Assembly (NCBI GenBank): GCA_022600335.1
Contig: JAHZKN010000058.1
Location: 1 to 8,254, forward strand
Length of the DNA: 8,254 nt
Direction of reading: 5' to 3'
Source of the DNA: Alphaproteobacteria bacterium
GTDB lineage: Bacteria > Pseudomonadota > Alphaproteobacteria > Rhizobiales > Hyphomicrobiaceae
A model generated the notes under the pieces. The model made no database searches, was not told the DNA's origin, and saw nothing but the letters and a program-made list of their open reading frames with translations. The number at the start of each line of letters is the position of its first letter. Within the stretch, counting starts at the first letter, position 1. The translations under genes were made by a program, and so were the position numbers. This document shows, piece by piece, positions 1 to 7,787 of this stretch.

Positions 1-1388
1 CCAAAATCACCATCCGCGTTTGCGACAGCCTGTCGTGCATGATGGCAGGCGCGGAACAGGTCATCGCAGACCTGGGTGAAAGTGACTTAAAAGATGTCCG
101 TGTGCAGCGTGTCCCGTGCATCGGTGCTTGCGACGTTGCACCGGCAGCAGAAGTTGGGCATCGCCATGTGCCGCATGCAACGGTTGATACCCTAGCCAAG
201 CTGGCAAAAGCAAAAAAAGTCAAAACAGAACTGCCCGAATATCAAGATTTTGATGCCTATCGAATGGCAGATGGCTACGCGGTGCTTGAATCGTGTCTTT
301 CTGACGAACGCAACGTGGACGATGTCATCTCCGAGCTGTCCGATGGCGGCTTGCGTGGCCTTGGTGGTGCTGGATTTCCAACCGGGCGCAAATGGGGCTT
401 CGTGCGCGCCGAAGACGGCCCGCGGTTGATGGCCGTGAATGGCGATGAAGGCGAGCCCGGCACGTTTAAAGATCGACTCTATCTTGAACAAAAGCCGCAT
501 CAGTTTTTGGAAGGCATGCTGATTGCCGCCTGGGCAGTCGAAGCGCAAGAAATTTTTATTTACATCCGCGATGAATATCCAGCGGCGCGCAAAATTCTGC
601 TCGCAGAAATGGCCAAAGTCGAAAAAGCGGGCCTCGCCAAACATACCAAGATGACACTGAGGCGTGGAGCTGGGGCCTATATCTGCGGAGAAGAAAGCGC
701 GATGATCGAGTCGATTGAAGGCAAGCGCGGTTTACCCCGCCACCGCCCACCGTATGTGGCACAAGTCGGCATTTTTGACCGACCAACACTCGTCAACAAC
801 ATAGAGACACTCTATTGGGTGCCGGAGATCATTGCCAAAGGTGCCAAGTGGTTTGCCGACCAAGGCGCCGGCGACGCCAAGGGCCTGCGCTCATATTCTG
901 TCTCCGGCCACGTCAAAAAACCGGGTGTTATACTTGCGCCAGCGGGCACTACGACGGAAGGTCTGATCGAACGCGCAGGCGGCATGAAAGATGGCCACAC
1001 ATTCAAAGGCTATTTACCCGGCGGGGCGAGCGGTGGAATTCTGCCTGCCTCAATGGCTGATATCCCGCTTGATTTCGGAACACTTGAGAAACATGGCTGT
1101 TTTGTTGGCAGCCACGCCGTTGTAATTCTGTCAGACCAAGACGACATGAAAGCTGTCGCTCTTAATCTGATGAAGTTTTTTGAAGACGAGAGCTGCGGCC
1201 AGTGCACACCATGCCGCAATGGCACAGAGAAAGCCGTTAAACTGATGTCGGAGCAATTGTGGAACAACGACCTGCTCGATGACCTGGCAACGGTGATGCG
1301 CGATGCCTCGATCTGTGGCTTGGGCCAAGCGGCCTCAAATCCGTTGATGTCTGTGATAAAGTTTTTTCCCGACGATTTGAAATCATGA
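1..1388 (+). CDS. NAD-dependent formate dehydrogenase beta (diaphorase) subunit, NuoE/NuoF fusion, 5' partial
   Basis: This chain takes electrons from the formate-oxidising alpha subunit and passes them through Fe-S clusters and FMN to NAD+ in the cytoplasm. The reading frame is open to the left edge (first complete codon at base 3), so the ATG at 39 is internal and the true start lies upstream; 461 residues are visible. The first ~65 residues form the end of a thioredoxin-like [2Fe-2S] domain with a NuoE-type pattern, C-x4-C (CDSLSC, bases 21-38) then C-x3-C (CIGAC, about 117-131). A NuoF-like part follows: glycine-rich GLGGAGF (about 357-380), FMN/NADH loop NGDEGEPGTF (about 438-468), GAGAYICGEES, and the C-terminal [4Fe-4S] site CGQCTPC (Cys codons 1194, 1203, 1212) with a fourth Cys at 1314 (ICGLG). 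The fused layout resembles the two-subunit Fdh1 type of Methylobacterium more than FdsB plus a separate FdsG. The alpha gene starts 54 nt downstream, presumably cotranscribed. A NuoF of complex I or a hydrogenase diaphorase is less likely given that neighbour. Confidence 0.9.
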   Translation, partial: KITIRVCDSLSCMMAGAEQVIADLGESDLKDVRVQRVPCIGACDVAPAAEVGHRHVPHATVDTLAKLAKAKKVKTELPEYQDFDAYRMADGYAVLESCLSDERNVDDVISELSDGGLRGLGGAGFPTGRKWGFVRAEDGPRLMAVNGDEGEPGTFKDRLYLEQKPHQFLEGMLIAAWAVEAQEIFIYIRDEYPAARKILLAEMAKVEKAGLAKHTKMTLRRGAGAYICGEESAMIESIEGKRGLPRHRPPYVAQVGIFDRPTLVNNIETLYWVPEIIAKGAKWFADQGAGDAKGLRSYSVSGHVKKPGVILAPAGTTTEGLIERAGGMKDGHTFKGYLPGGASGGILPASMADIPLDFGTLEKHGCFVGSHAVVILSDQDDMKAVALNLMKFFEDESCGQCTPCRNGTEKAVKLMSEQLWNNDLLDDLATVMRDASICGLGQAASNPLMSVIKFFPDDLKS

Positions 1389-1442
1389 TGGTGCAGTGAT
1401 CTGAACAAACTAACCTCTAACACCTCACCCTGAGAGAACACC

Positions 1443-4226
1443 ATGGCCGGCAAGATCAAATTCGAACTCGATGGCAAGACTGTCGAAGCCGACGCAGATG
1501 AAACCATCTGGCAAGTCGCCCAGCGCCACGGCACGGAGATCCCGCATTTGTGCTGGCTACCAGAACCGGATTATCGCGCTGATGGTAACTGTCGCGCGTG
1601 CATGGTTGAAATTGAAGGCGAACGCGTTCTTGCAGCTTCGTGTCAACGCAAAGTCTCTGATGGACTGAAAGTCAAAACAGCCAGCGCGCGAGCAAAGAAA
1701 TCGCGCGAAATGGTATTTGAACTTTTGATCGCTGATCAACCAGAAAAAGAAGCAAGCCACGACCCGAATTCTAAGTTCTGGAACTGGGTTGACGATATGG
1801 GTATCGCAACCACAAGCCGCTACCCGCGCGACGAGCGCCCTGCAATGGACGTTTCCCATCCAGCCATCGCCGTCAATCTCGACGCGTGCATCAATTGCGG
1901 ACTATGCGTACGTGCATGCCGCGAGGTCCAGCATAACGATGTGATCGGCATGGCCTATCGCGGCCACGGCTCAAAGATTGTCTTTGATTTTGACCAAGAC
2001 ATGGGTATTTCAACGTGCGTCGCATGCGGCGAATGTGTGCAAGCCTGCCCGACGGGCGCGTTGATGGAAGCCAACTTGCTCGACAAAAAAACAGGCAAGC
2101 GCGTACACTTTGAAGAAAAATCTGTCGACACGCTTTGCCCCTATTGCGGGGTTGGCTGCCAGACGACAGCACATATCAAAGACAATAAAATTTTGTACGT
2201 TGACGGCCGCGACGGACCGTCCAATCGCAATCGTCTGTGCGTCAAAGGCCGCTTTGGCTTTGATTATATTCACCATGAAGACCGCTTGACCAAACCGTTG
2301 ATCCGGCGTGACGACGCGCCAAAGCGTGGAGATCTGCAGGTTGCTCCAGAAAGCCCAGATGAAATATTCCGCGAAGCCTCATGGGAAGAAGCCCTTGAGG
2401 TGGCTGCAGGTGGCTTGAAGACCATTCTTGATCGTGATGGCGGCAAAGCCTTAGCCGGCTTTGGGTCTGCAAAATGTTCTAATGAAGAAGCCTATCTCTT
2501 CCAAAAACTCGTACGGCAAGGTTTTGGTTCTAACAACGTCGATCACTGCACACGGCTGTGCCACGCTTCCTCTGTTGCAGCATTAATGGAAGGGTTGAAT
2601 TCAGGAGCGGTGACGGCGCCGTTCATGGCCGCCAAAGATGCCGAATGCATCATTGTGATTGGCGCCAGGCCATCTGAAAACCACCCCGTCGCTGCAACTT
2701 TCTTGCGTGACGCAGCACAGAAGGGCGCCAAGCTCATCATCATTGATCCGCGGGGTCGCTTCCAGGGCACACAGCGGTATGCCACGCATGCCTTACAGTT
2801 TAAGCCCGGCACCGACGTGGCGTTGCTCAATGGTATGCTGCACACCATCATCGATGAAAAACTCTATGATCAACAGTACGTGCAAGCGAACACGGAAGGC
2901 TTTGAACAACTTAAAAAGACAGTCAAAGAATACAGCCCCGAAAAGATGCAAGACATCTGCGGGATTGCTGCCGAGAGAGTGCGTGAGGTGGCGCGCATCT
3001 ATGCCAAATCCCGCGCCTCTTTGATTTTCTGGGGTATGGGCATAAGTCAGCATGTGCATGGCACAGATAATTCGCGCTGCTTAATTGCCTTGGCGCTTGT
3101 CACCGGTCACATCGGCCGACCCGGCACCGGCCTACATCCCCTGCGCGGACAAAACAATGTACAAGGTGCGTCCGACGCGGGTCTCATCCCGATGGTCTAT
3201 CCGGATTATATTTCTGTCGAGGACGAGACAACGCGCAAGTTTTATGAGGAACTGTGGGGGCGTGAACTGGATCGGGAGCCTGGGCTCACCGTTGTCGAAA
3301 TCATGAAGGCAATTCACGCCAACAAAATTAAGGGCATGTATATCCAGGGTGAAAACCCAGCGATGTCCGATCCTGATGCAGCGCATGCTCGCGACGCGCT
3401 GGCCAAACTTGAACACTTGGTCGTGCAAGACATCTTCCTCACGGAGACAGCCTGGCACGCGGACGTCGTTCTGCCATCTTCCGCGCATGCAGAAAAATGG
3501 GGCACGTTCACCAATACCAACCGTCAGGTGCAAATGGCGCGGCCAGTGATTGACCCACCGGGCGAGGCGCGCCAGGATTGGAAACTCATTCAAGAGCTTG
3601 CCAACGGCATTGGCTTGAATTGGACTTATGAGGATCCAAGCGAAGTCTTCAATGAGATGGCGCAATGCATGCCATCGCTAAAAAACATCACGTGGCAGCG
3701 GGTTGATCGCGAACATTCGGTCACCTACCCGTGCGACGCACCCGACAAACCCGGCAACGAAATTATCTTTGGCGATCAGTTCCCAACAAAATCGGGTCGC
3801 GCGCGTATCGTGCCAGCAGACGTTTCGCCGCCAGCAGAAGTTCCAGATGATGAATTCCCGATGATCTTGACCACTGGACGTTTGCTTGAACATTGGCATA
3901 CCGGGTCGATGACACGACGTGCTAACAGGCTGGATGATCTAGAGCCGGAAGCTGTTGTATCTGTTAATCGCCACGACATGAAACGCATGAATTTGAAAGC
4001 CGGTGACTTTGTCCGTGTCGTCACACGACGTGGCGACATCACCCTCAAGGTCCGTCAAGATCGCGAGGTGGCAGAAGGCATGCTGTTCATCCCGTTCTGC
4101 TTTGCAGAAGCTGCAGCCAACATTTTGACCAACCCGCAGCTTGACCCGATGGGCAAAATCCCAGAGTTTAAATTCTGTGCCGCCCGTCTTGAACGCACGG
4201 ACGCCCATGCCGTTGCAGCCGAATAG
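1443..4226 (+). CDS. fdhF: NAD-dependent formate dehydrogenase, catalytic alpha subunit (Mo/W-bis-MGD)
   Basis: This is the cytoplasmic catalytic chain, oxidising formate to CO2 at a molybdenum or tungsten bis-MGD centre (927 aa; also called fdsA or fdh1A in other species). Domains in order: a plant-type [2Fe-2S] domain (C37, C50, C53, C67); two [4Fe-4S] ferredoxin motifs (C149/152/155/159 and C192/195/198/202); the molybdopterin-domain [4Fe-4S] site CPYCGVGC with C266 (C232/235/239/266) followed by conserved K268; and the active-site pair C373-H374 in RLCHASS, so cysteine rather than selenocysteine ligates the metal. The probable active-site Arg is R568 in LRGQNNVQG. A C-terminal dinucleotide-binding domain starts near residue 805 (TTGRLLEHWHTGSMTRR). 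No Cys occurs between C67 and C149, so the His-Cys cluster of NuoG and typical FdsA is absent. The ATG at 1443 has GAGAG (1432-1436) six bases upstream. No fdhD, fdsD or fdsG follows. The metal cannot be told from sequence. Confidence 0.95.
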   Translation: MAGKIKFELDGKTVEADADETIWQVAQRHGTEIPHLCWLPEPDYRADGNCRACMVEIEGERVLAASCQRKVSDGLKVKTASARAKKSREMVFELLIADQPEKEASHDPNSKFWNWVDDMGIATTSRYPRDERPAMDVSHPAIAVNLDACINCGLCVRACREVQHNDVIGMAYRGHGSKIVFDFDQDMGISTCVACGECVQACPTGALMEANLLDKKTGKRVHFEEKSVDTLCPYCGVGCQTTAHIKDNKILYVDGRDGPSNRNRLCVKGRFGFDYIHHEDRLTKPLIRRDDAPKRGDLQVAPESPDEIFREASWEEALEVAAGGLKTILDRDGGKALAGFGSAKCSNEEAYLFQKLVRQGFGSNNVDHCTRLCHASSVAALMEGLNSGAVTAPFMAAKDAECIIVIGARPSENHPVAATFLRDAAQKGAKLIIIDPRGRFQGTQRYATHALQFKPGTDVALLNGMLHTIIDEKLYDQQYVQANTEGFEQLKKTVKEYSPEKMQDICGIAAERVREVARIYAKSRASLIFWGMGISQHVHGTDNSRCLIALALVTGHIGRPGTGLHPLRGQNNVQGASDAGLIPMVYPDYISVEDETTRKFYEELWGRELDREPGLTVVEIMKAIHANKIKGMYIQGENPAMSDPDAAHARDALAKLEHLVVQDIFLTETAWHADVVLPSSAHAEKWGTFTNTNRQVQMARPVIDPPGEARQDWKLIQELANGIGLNWTYEDPSEVFNEMAQCMPSLKNITWQRVDREHSVTYPCDAPDKPGNEIIFGDQFPTKSGRARIVPADVSPPAEVPDDEFPMILTTGRLLEHWHTGSMTRRANRLDDLEPEAVVSVNRHDMKRMNLKAGDFVRVVTRRGDITLKVRQDREVAEGMLFIPFCFAEAAANILTNPQLDPMGKIPEFKFCAARLERTDAHAVAAE

Positions 4227-4302
4227 TTTTTGAGACCCTCTGGCGAGCGATAAGCGGTATTGTGTGTACTGTCTGCCGCGCACATTGCAGTGATGGCACA
4301 AG

Positions 4303-4818
4303 ATGAAAGCACCAGGTCACATCGGGGCAGCTGAAGACGAGCCTGTCATTGATGGACGTCAATCTGAAACTGCGCTTGAATTACAACGCGGTGTAACACG
4401 GCTCCTGGCGCAACATGCCATATCCAGTGTCTGCGAATTGCCGCTGCCCAACGCACGTCGCGCTGACGTTGTTGGTCTGACTGAGCAAGGCGATCTTTGG
4501 ATCATCGAAATCAAATCAAGCGTCAATGATTTTCAAACTGACCAGAAATGGCCAGAGTACAAAGCCTTTTGCGATGCTTTGTTTTTCGCAGTGAAACCTG
4601 ATTTTCCTGTCAACATCCTGCCGGAAGATGCCGGGCTAATGATCGCGGACGGCTATGGTGGTGAACTGGTGCGCAAACCCGAAGGGCACCGCCTTGCAGC
4701 CGCTCGCCGCAAGTCAATGACTCTGCGCTTTGCTCACGCCGCTGCTTCGCGCCTCTCTGATGCGACAGAACCTAGTCTGCGCCGCAAAGTTTGGATCAGC
4801 AAAAGAAGCGAGCCCTAG
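4303..4818 (+). CDS. mmcB: MmcB family DNA repair protein (PD-(D/E)XK nuclease-like)
   Basis: The 171-aa product matches the MmcB family, described in Caulobacter as needed for mitomycin C resistance; its exact reaction is not established. A single compact domain spans about residues 25-150. It has a PD-(D/E)XK-like core: D55 in NARRADVVGL, then E69 and K71 in WIIEIKSS, followed by the family segment KWPEYKAFCDALFFAV and LPEDAGLMIAD. HRLAAARRKSMTLRFA near residue 135 is also typical of the family. ATG 4303 is the first start after an in-frame TGA (4291-4293), but its ribosome binding site is weak. The gap from the formate dehydrogenase stop is 76 nt with no convincing terminator, so read-through is possible. 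No alphaproteobacterial LexA box (GTTC-N7-GTTC) is visible in that gap. The stop faces regA tail to tail at 19 nt. The last ~20 residues are basic and look unconserved. Confidence 0.88.
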   Translation: MKAPGHIGAAEDEPVIDGRQSETALELQRGVTRLLAQHAISSVCELPLPNARRADVVGLTEQGDLWIIEIKSSVNDFQTDQKWPEYKAFCDALFFAVKPDFPVNILPEDAGLMIADGYGGELVRKPEGHRLAAARRKSMTLRFAHAAASRLSDATEPSLRRKVWISKRSEP

Positions 4819-4837
4819 CTTAGATTTTACCGCACAT

Positions 4838-5401
4838 TTACTTCGGTGCGCGCTTTGCAAGAATGCGTTGCAGTGTTCTGCGGTGCATATTTAGCCGCCT
4901 GGCTGTTTCAGAGACGTTACGATTGCATAGCTCATAGACACGTTGGATATGTTCCCAACGCACGCGATCAGCAGACATTGGATTTTCCGGTGGCGGCGCC
5001 TTGGAATTGGGGGGCGCCAACAGAGCGTCAGTAACATCGTCGGCATCAGCCGGCTTTGGTAGATAATCGATCGCACCGAGCTTTACAGCCGACACAGCCG
5101 TAGCGATATTTCCATACCCCGTTAGTACGATGGCGCGTGAGTCGGCACGCGCGCGCGTCAGTTCCGCTAATACATCTAATCCATTACCATCTTCAAGTCG
5201 CATATCGACGACGGCAAAGGCTGGTGGCTGCTGACGGATAAGATCCACACCTTCGGTGACAGAATGCGCGCTGCGCACGTCAAATCCGCGCTGTTCCATG
5301 GCGCGCGACAGCCGCTGCAAGAACGGCCGATCATCATCGACAATGATTAACGAGCGGTCTTCAGGTAATTCATCTTGCTGAAACGACAGGTCTTCCGCCA
5401 C
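4838..5401 (-). CDS. regA: Redox response regulator RegA (PrrA/ActR family)
   Basis: This is the cytoplasmic DNA-binding partner of RegB, controlling genes for respiration, photosynthesis, and carbon or nitrogen assimilation in Alphaproteobacteria. The 187-aa length is normal. The receiver domain (about residues 16-125) shows the acidic cluster D22-D24, phospho-acceptor D66 in VVDMRL, switch residue T94 in LTGYGN and K116 in LPKP. A proline-rich linker (about 129-141, APPNSKAPPP) leads to a Fis-type helix-turn-helix (about 152-183), with recognition segment ARRLNMHRRTLQRIL highly typical of RegA. The start is GTG at 5401-5399, supported by a strong TAGGAGA (5416-5410 on this strand) eight bases upstream. 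regB ends 96 nt upstream in the same direction, so a regB-regA transcript is likely. In Rhodobacter, senC sits between the two genes; here they are adjacent. Confidence 0.96.
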   Translation of the reverse strand: MAEDLSFQQDELPEDRSLIIVDDDRPFLQRLSRAMEQRGFDVRSAHSVTEGVDLIRQQPPAFAVVDMRLEDGNGLDVLAELTRARADSRAIVLTGYGNIATAVSAVKLGAIDYLPKPADADDVTDALLAPPNSKAPPPENPMSADRVRWEHIQRVYELCNRNVSETARRLNMHRRTLQRILAKRAPK

Positions 5402-5409
5402 GGTTGTAT

Positions 5410-5416
5410 TCTCCTA
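5410..5416 (-). promoter_or_regulatory. Ribosome binding site fixing the GTG start of regA
   Basis: Read on the minus strand the sequence is TAGGAGA, eight bases before GTG 5401. It supports a GTG start, giving the N-terminus MAEDLSFQQ, over any internal ATG. Confidence 0.75.
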
Positions 5417-5497
5417 TTCGGCTCACTTGAGTATAGAACTGCCTTTGGTCATTCGCATAGTCACGATCCGGCAAAAAACTTCAACAATTTTAATGAT

Positions 5498-6898
5498 CTA
5501 CGACCCGTAATCCGACCGCATCGCTAGACCGGGCACAAAGCGTTGAAAACCTGCGGCTGGTTTGGACTCAAACTCATGGCGTGGCCAAACGATGCGCACC
5601 ACAGCGCCCGATGCCGGTGCCGCACGATTTTCAAAGTTCAGCCGCGCTCCTGACCGCTCGAGTAGCGTTTTCGCAATAAAGAATCCAAGCCCCAACCCGC
5701 CAGTTTTTTTGCCATCCCTACGCTTGGCTCCGGCAGGCCGCGTGGTGACATACGGATCGCCGAGGACATCCATCACCTCTGGACGAAATCCCGGTCCGTC
5801 ATCTGCGATCTCAAGGGCCACCTCGGCGTCATCCCAACTGGCCGTGACGGCAACCTTTGATGCCGCGAACTCGGTGGCGTTTTCAATGATATTGCCAATG
5901 CCATAGAGAATGCCGGGGCGGCGTACGCCTAACGGCTCTTCCGCACCGTCCCCTTTGGCAGTTTCACGCGGGCCCGAAGAAACTTGAACCTGGATGAGAC
6001 CGTTTTGATACGGTGCCACGCCCTCTGTCAGCAATTCTTCAATCGTAAAGGACGCGTGCATTGGATCTTCTTCTTCTGGTGAGCGCTTTGTCAGCTTTTG
6101 CAATATCTCACGGCAGCGCATAGCCTGACTGCGCACGAGTGCGATATCATCGTGGTGCGCGCCATCGTTGCGCATTTCGCGCTCTAATTCTTTGGTTACA
6201 AGAACAATAGTGGACAATGGTGTGCCCAATTCATGGGCGGCGGCGGCGGCCAATCCATCCAACGCATGCAGCTTTTGCTCACGTGCTAGGACATGTTCCG
6301 TCGCCGCAAGAGCATCAGACATTTCGCCGCTTTCTTTAGTGATCCGCCACGCATAGATGGCGAGAAACACCATGCACGACGTCACTGCAGCAAAATGACC
6401 AATACGATAAACAAGCGGAAGCTCCGGTGGGGTAGGACTGCCCCAGGGCAGCGGCATGTTGTAGACCATCAAAGCTGCAGCCACCGTCAACGCCAATACG
6501 CCCAGCTGAACTGTGTTGCGTAGCGGCAATGTCGCTGCAGACACAGTCACCGGCGCGACAAGCAGCATGGTGAATGGATTGTCGATGCCACCGGTTAAAT
6601 ACAGCAAACCTCCCAACTGAAGCACATCATAGACGAGCAGCGCGGTGGCAAAGGTATTTGAGAGGCGAAAACGCGCAGGAAACCGCAGTTGCAGGTAAAT
6701 ATTCAGCCACGACGATAGGGCAATGAGCAGCAAGGACGGACCAAGCGGCATATCAAAACCGAGACCAAGAGTCACAAATGCAACGGTGAGACTTTGCCCC
6801 AAAACTGCAAGCCAACGCAGGCGAACAATCGTCCCCAATTTTAGGCGACTCCTGGCGGCCGCGACGCGGGTAGACTCTGAAACCATCTTCGACGGCAT
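5498..6898 (-). CDS. regB: Redox sensor histidine kinase RegB (PrrB/ActS family)
   Basis: This is a membrane sensor kinase that responds to quinone pool state and oxygen and phosphorylates RegA (466 aa). The N-terminal ~185 residues are hydrophobic and fit the six-helix RegB membrane domain. They include the ubiquinone-binding motif GGxxNPF (GGIDNPF, 103-109). The H-box AAAAHELGTPLSTI carries H222 and is essentially the invariant RegB H-box. C262 in RSQAMRCREIL lies exactly 40 residues after the histidine, the spacing of the redox-active Cys265 from His225 in Rhodobacter capsulatus RegB, so both known sensing sites are intact. The ATP-binding domain has an N-box (NIIENATEFA, 336-345), G1 (DDGPGF, 366-371) and G2 (GGLGLGF, 400-406). 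The start is ATG 6898, with GAGAG 12 bases upstream and an in-frame stop just before; ATG 6886 is an alternative. The last ~25 residues, after IVWPRHEF, look like a variable tail. regA follows; senC diverges on the other side. Confidence 0.96.
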   Translation of the reverse strand: MPSKMVSESTRVAAARSRLKLGTIVRLRWLAVLGQSLTVAFVTLGLGFDMPLGPSLLLIALSSWLNIYLQLRFPARFRLSNTFATALLVYDVLQLGGLLYLTGGIDNPFTMLLVAPVTVSAATLPLRNTVQLGVLALTVAAALMVYNMPLPWGSPTPPELPLVYRIGHFAAVTSCMVFLAIYAWRITKESGEMSDALAATEHVLAREQKLHALDGLAAAAAHELGTPLSTIVLVTKELEREMRNDGAHHDDIALVRSQAMRCREILQKLTKRSPEEEDPMHASFTIEELLTEGVAPYQNGLIQVQVSSGPRETAKGDGAEEPLGVRRPGILYGIGNIIENATEFAASKVAVTASWDDAEVALEIADDGPGFRPEVMDVLGDPYVTTRPAGAKRRDGKKTGGLGLGFFIAKTLLERSGARLNFENRAAPASGAVVRIVWPRHEFESKPAAGFQRFVPGLAMRSDYGS

Positions 6899-6933
6899 TA
6901 TGACGCAATACTCTCAAATCTTGCTGCAGGCTC

Positions 6934-6947
6934 GCGAAGACCGTCGC
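6934..6947 (-). promoter_or_regulatory. Candidate RegA-binding site upstream of regB
   Basis: On the minus strand this reads GCGAC-GGTC-TTCGC. The published RegA/PrrA pattern is two half-sites, GCGNC and GNCGC, with variable spacing; seven of the eight fixed positions match (the G of the second half is T). It lies within a perfect inverted repeat CGCGA-N6-TCGCG (6933-6948), 36 bases before the regB ATG. It sits just downstream of a possible -10 (TAAAAT, 6956-6951), which would suit repression or autoregulation. The match is by eye and half-sites are short, so chance is possible. Confidence 0.35.
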
Positions 6948-7010
6948 GCTATTTTACCTATGCTCTCATGACACCGCCTTTGAGCGATAAGGTCCGACAG
7001 CTCGTTGTGG

Positions 7011-7039
7011 TTCGCCCCACATCATCGCCATGGTATAGT
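7011..7039 (+). promoter_or_regulatory. Possible sigma-70-like promoter for senC
   Basis: TATAGT (7034-7039) is a five-of-six match to the -10 box. TTCGCC (7011-7016), 17 bases upstream, is only a three-of-six match to -35. Transcription would begin about 130 bases before senC. The weak -35 could mean an activated promoter or a chance match. Confidence 0.25.
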
Positions 7040-7163
7040 CTAAAAAGTCACGTGGTAAAGGGCAGCACCGCGACAACAGGTAAATGGATCAGAGTTAACG
7101 TGCGCTCTAAACTCCATGACCGCAGGAAGCCACATCCACCACGTCTTATTTAGCCCCTCAGCG

Positions 7164-7168
7164 AAGGA
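7164..7168 (+). promoter_or_regulatory. Ribosome binding site fixing the senC start
   Basis: AAGGA lies ten bases before ATG 7179. It favours that codon over the in-frame ATG at 7116. Starting at 7116 would add 21 polar residues before the membrane anchor and has no comparable site. Confidence 0.65.
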
Positions 7169-7178
7169 CCACTGTCAT

Positions 7179-7787
7179 ATGCGCCCAATTCTTATTGTGC
7201 TTGTTGTATTGGGGGCCATCGTTGGTGGCGCAACAGCGTTGCTGATGATGAGCTCAAGCCAAGACCCAAACTTTGGGCAGACGGTGCGGTCCACTGGTAA
7301 AGCGCTAATCGGGGGACCATTCAGCCTCATCGATCACACTGGGAAACGCGTTACCAACAACGACTTCCGCGGCAAAAAAATGTTGATCTATTTTGGTTTC
7401 ACACACTGCCCCGACATTTGCCCGGGAAGTCTCCAAGTGATTTCAGCAGCTCTCGATAAACTTGGATCGCAAGCAGACGCTGTCACACCCATTTTCATGA
7501 CGGTCGACCCCGAGCGCGATACGCAAAAGGTCATGGCGGAGTATGTGGCCAGCTTTCACCCTCGTCTTGTTGGTCTTACCGGCACAAAAGACGAGATTGA
7601 ACAGACCGTCAAAAAAACCTATCGCATCTATTACAAAAAGGTGGCGAATCCAGACCAACCTGACGCCTATACCGTCGATCACGCCTCAATGATCTACCTG
7701 ATGGATGAGCGTGGGGAATTCGTGAAATTTTTTGCGCACCCGACGTCAGCCGATGATTTGGCCGAACAGATGCGTCCTTACCTGTGA
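7179..7787 (+). CDS. senC: SenC/Sco1 family copper-binding thioredoxin-fold protein
   Basis: The product (202 aa) is a membrane-anchored periplasmic protein of the SCO1/SenC/PrrC family, which helps deliver copper to, or keeps reduced, the copper site of terminal oxidases (aa3 or cbb3 type). An N-terminal hydrophobic helix (about residues 3-24) serves as uncleaved signal anchor, followed by a linker and the thioredoxin fold from about residue 44. The copper ligands are present: C77 and C81 in the CPDIC motif (FTHCPDICPGS) and H168 in TVDHASMIYL. The family segments TVDPERDT (108-115) and GLTGTKDEI are also present. The start chosen places the anchor at the N-terminus and has a ribosome binding site. 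The gene diverges from regB; in Rhodobacter senC/prrC is also linked to reg/prr genes, so co-regulation by RegA is plausible but not shown. Confidence 0.94.
   Translation: MRPILIVLVVLGAIVGGATALLMMSSSQDPNFGQTVRSTGKALIGGPFSLIDHTGKRVTNNDFRGKKMLIYFGFTHCPDICPGSLQVISAALDKLGSQADAVTPIFMTVDPERDTQKVMAEYVASFHPRLVGLTGTKDEIEQTVKKTYRIYYKKVANPDQPDAYTVDHASMIYLMDERGEFVKFFAHPTSADDLAEQMRPYL

Noticed and set aside
39..41. ATG at base 39 as the true start of the formate dehydrogenase beta chain
   Set aside because: The frame is open to the window edge and the 12 preceding codons encode conserved [2Fe-2S] domain residues, including the first two ligand cysteines.
4831..4850. Inverted repeat CGCAC-N10-GTGCG at the mmcB/regA convergent junction, possible bidirectional terminator
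   Set aside because: Only five base pairs, a ten-base loop and no T-run on either strand; most of it lies inside the regA coding end.
5402..5497. Separate regA promoter in the regB-regA gap (TATACT on the minus strand)
   Set aside because: The -10-like hexamer has no acceptable -35 at 16-19 bases, so cotranscription with regB is the simpler view.
7116..7178. Upstream ATG extending senC by 21 residues
   Set aside because: It would bury the membrane anchor behind a polar stretch and lacks a ribosome binding site, whereas ATG 7179 has AAGGA at the right distance.
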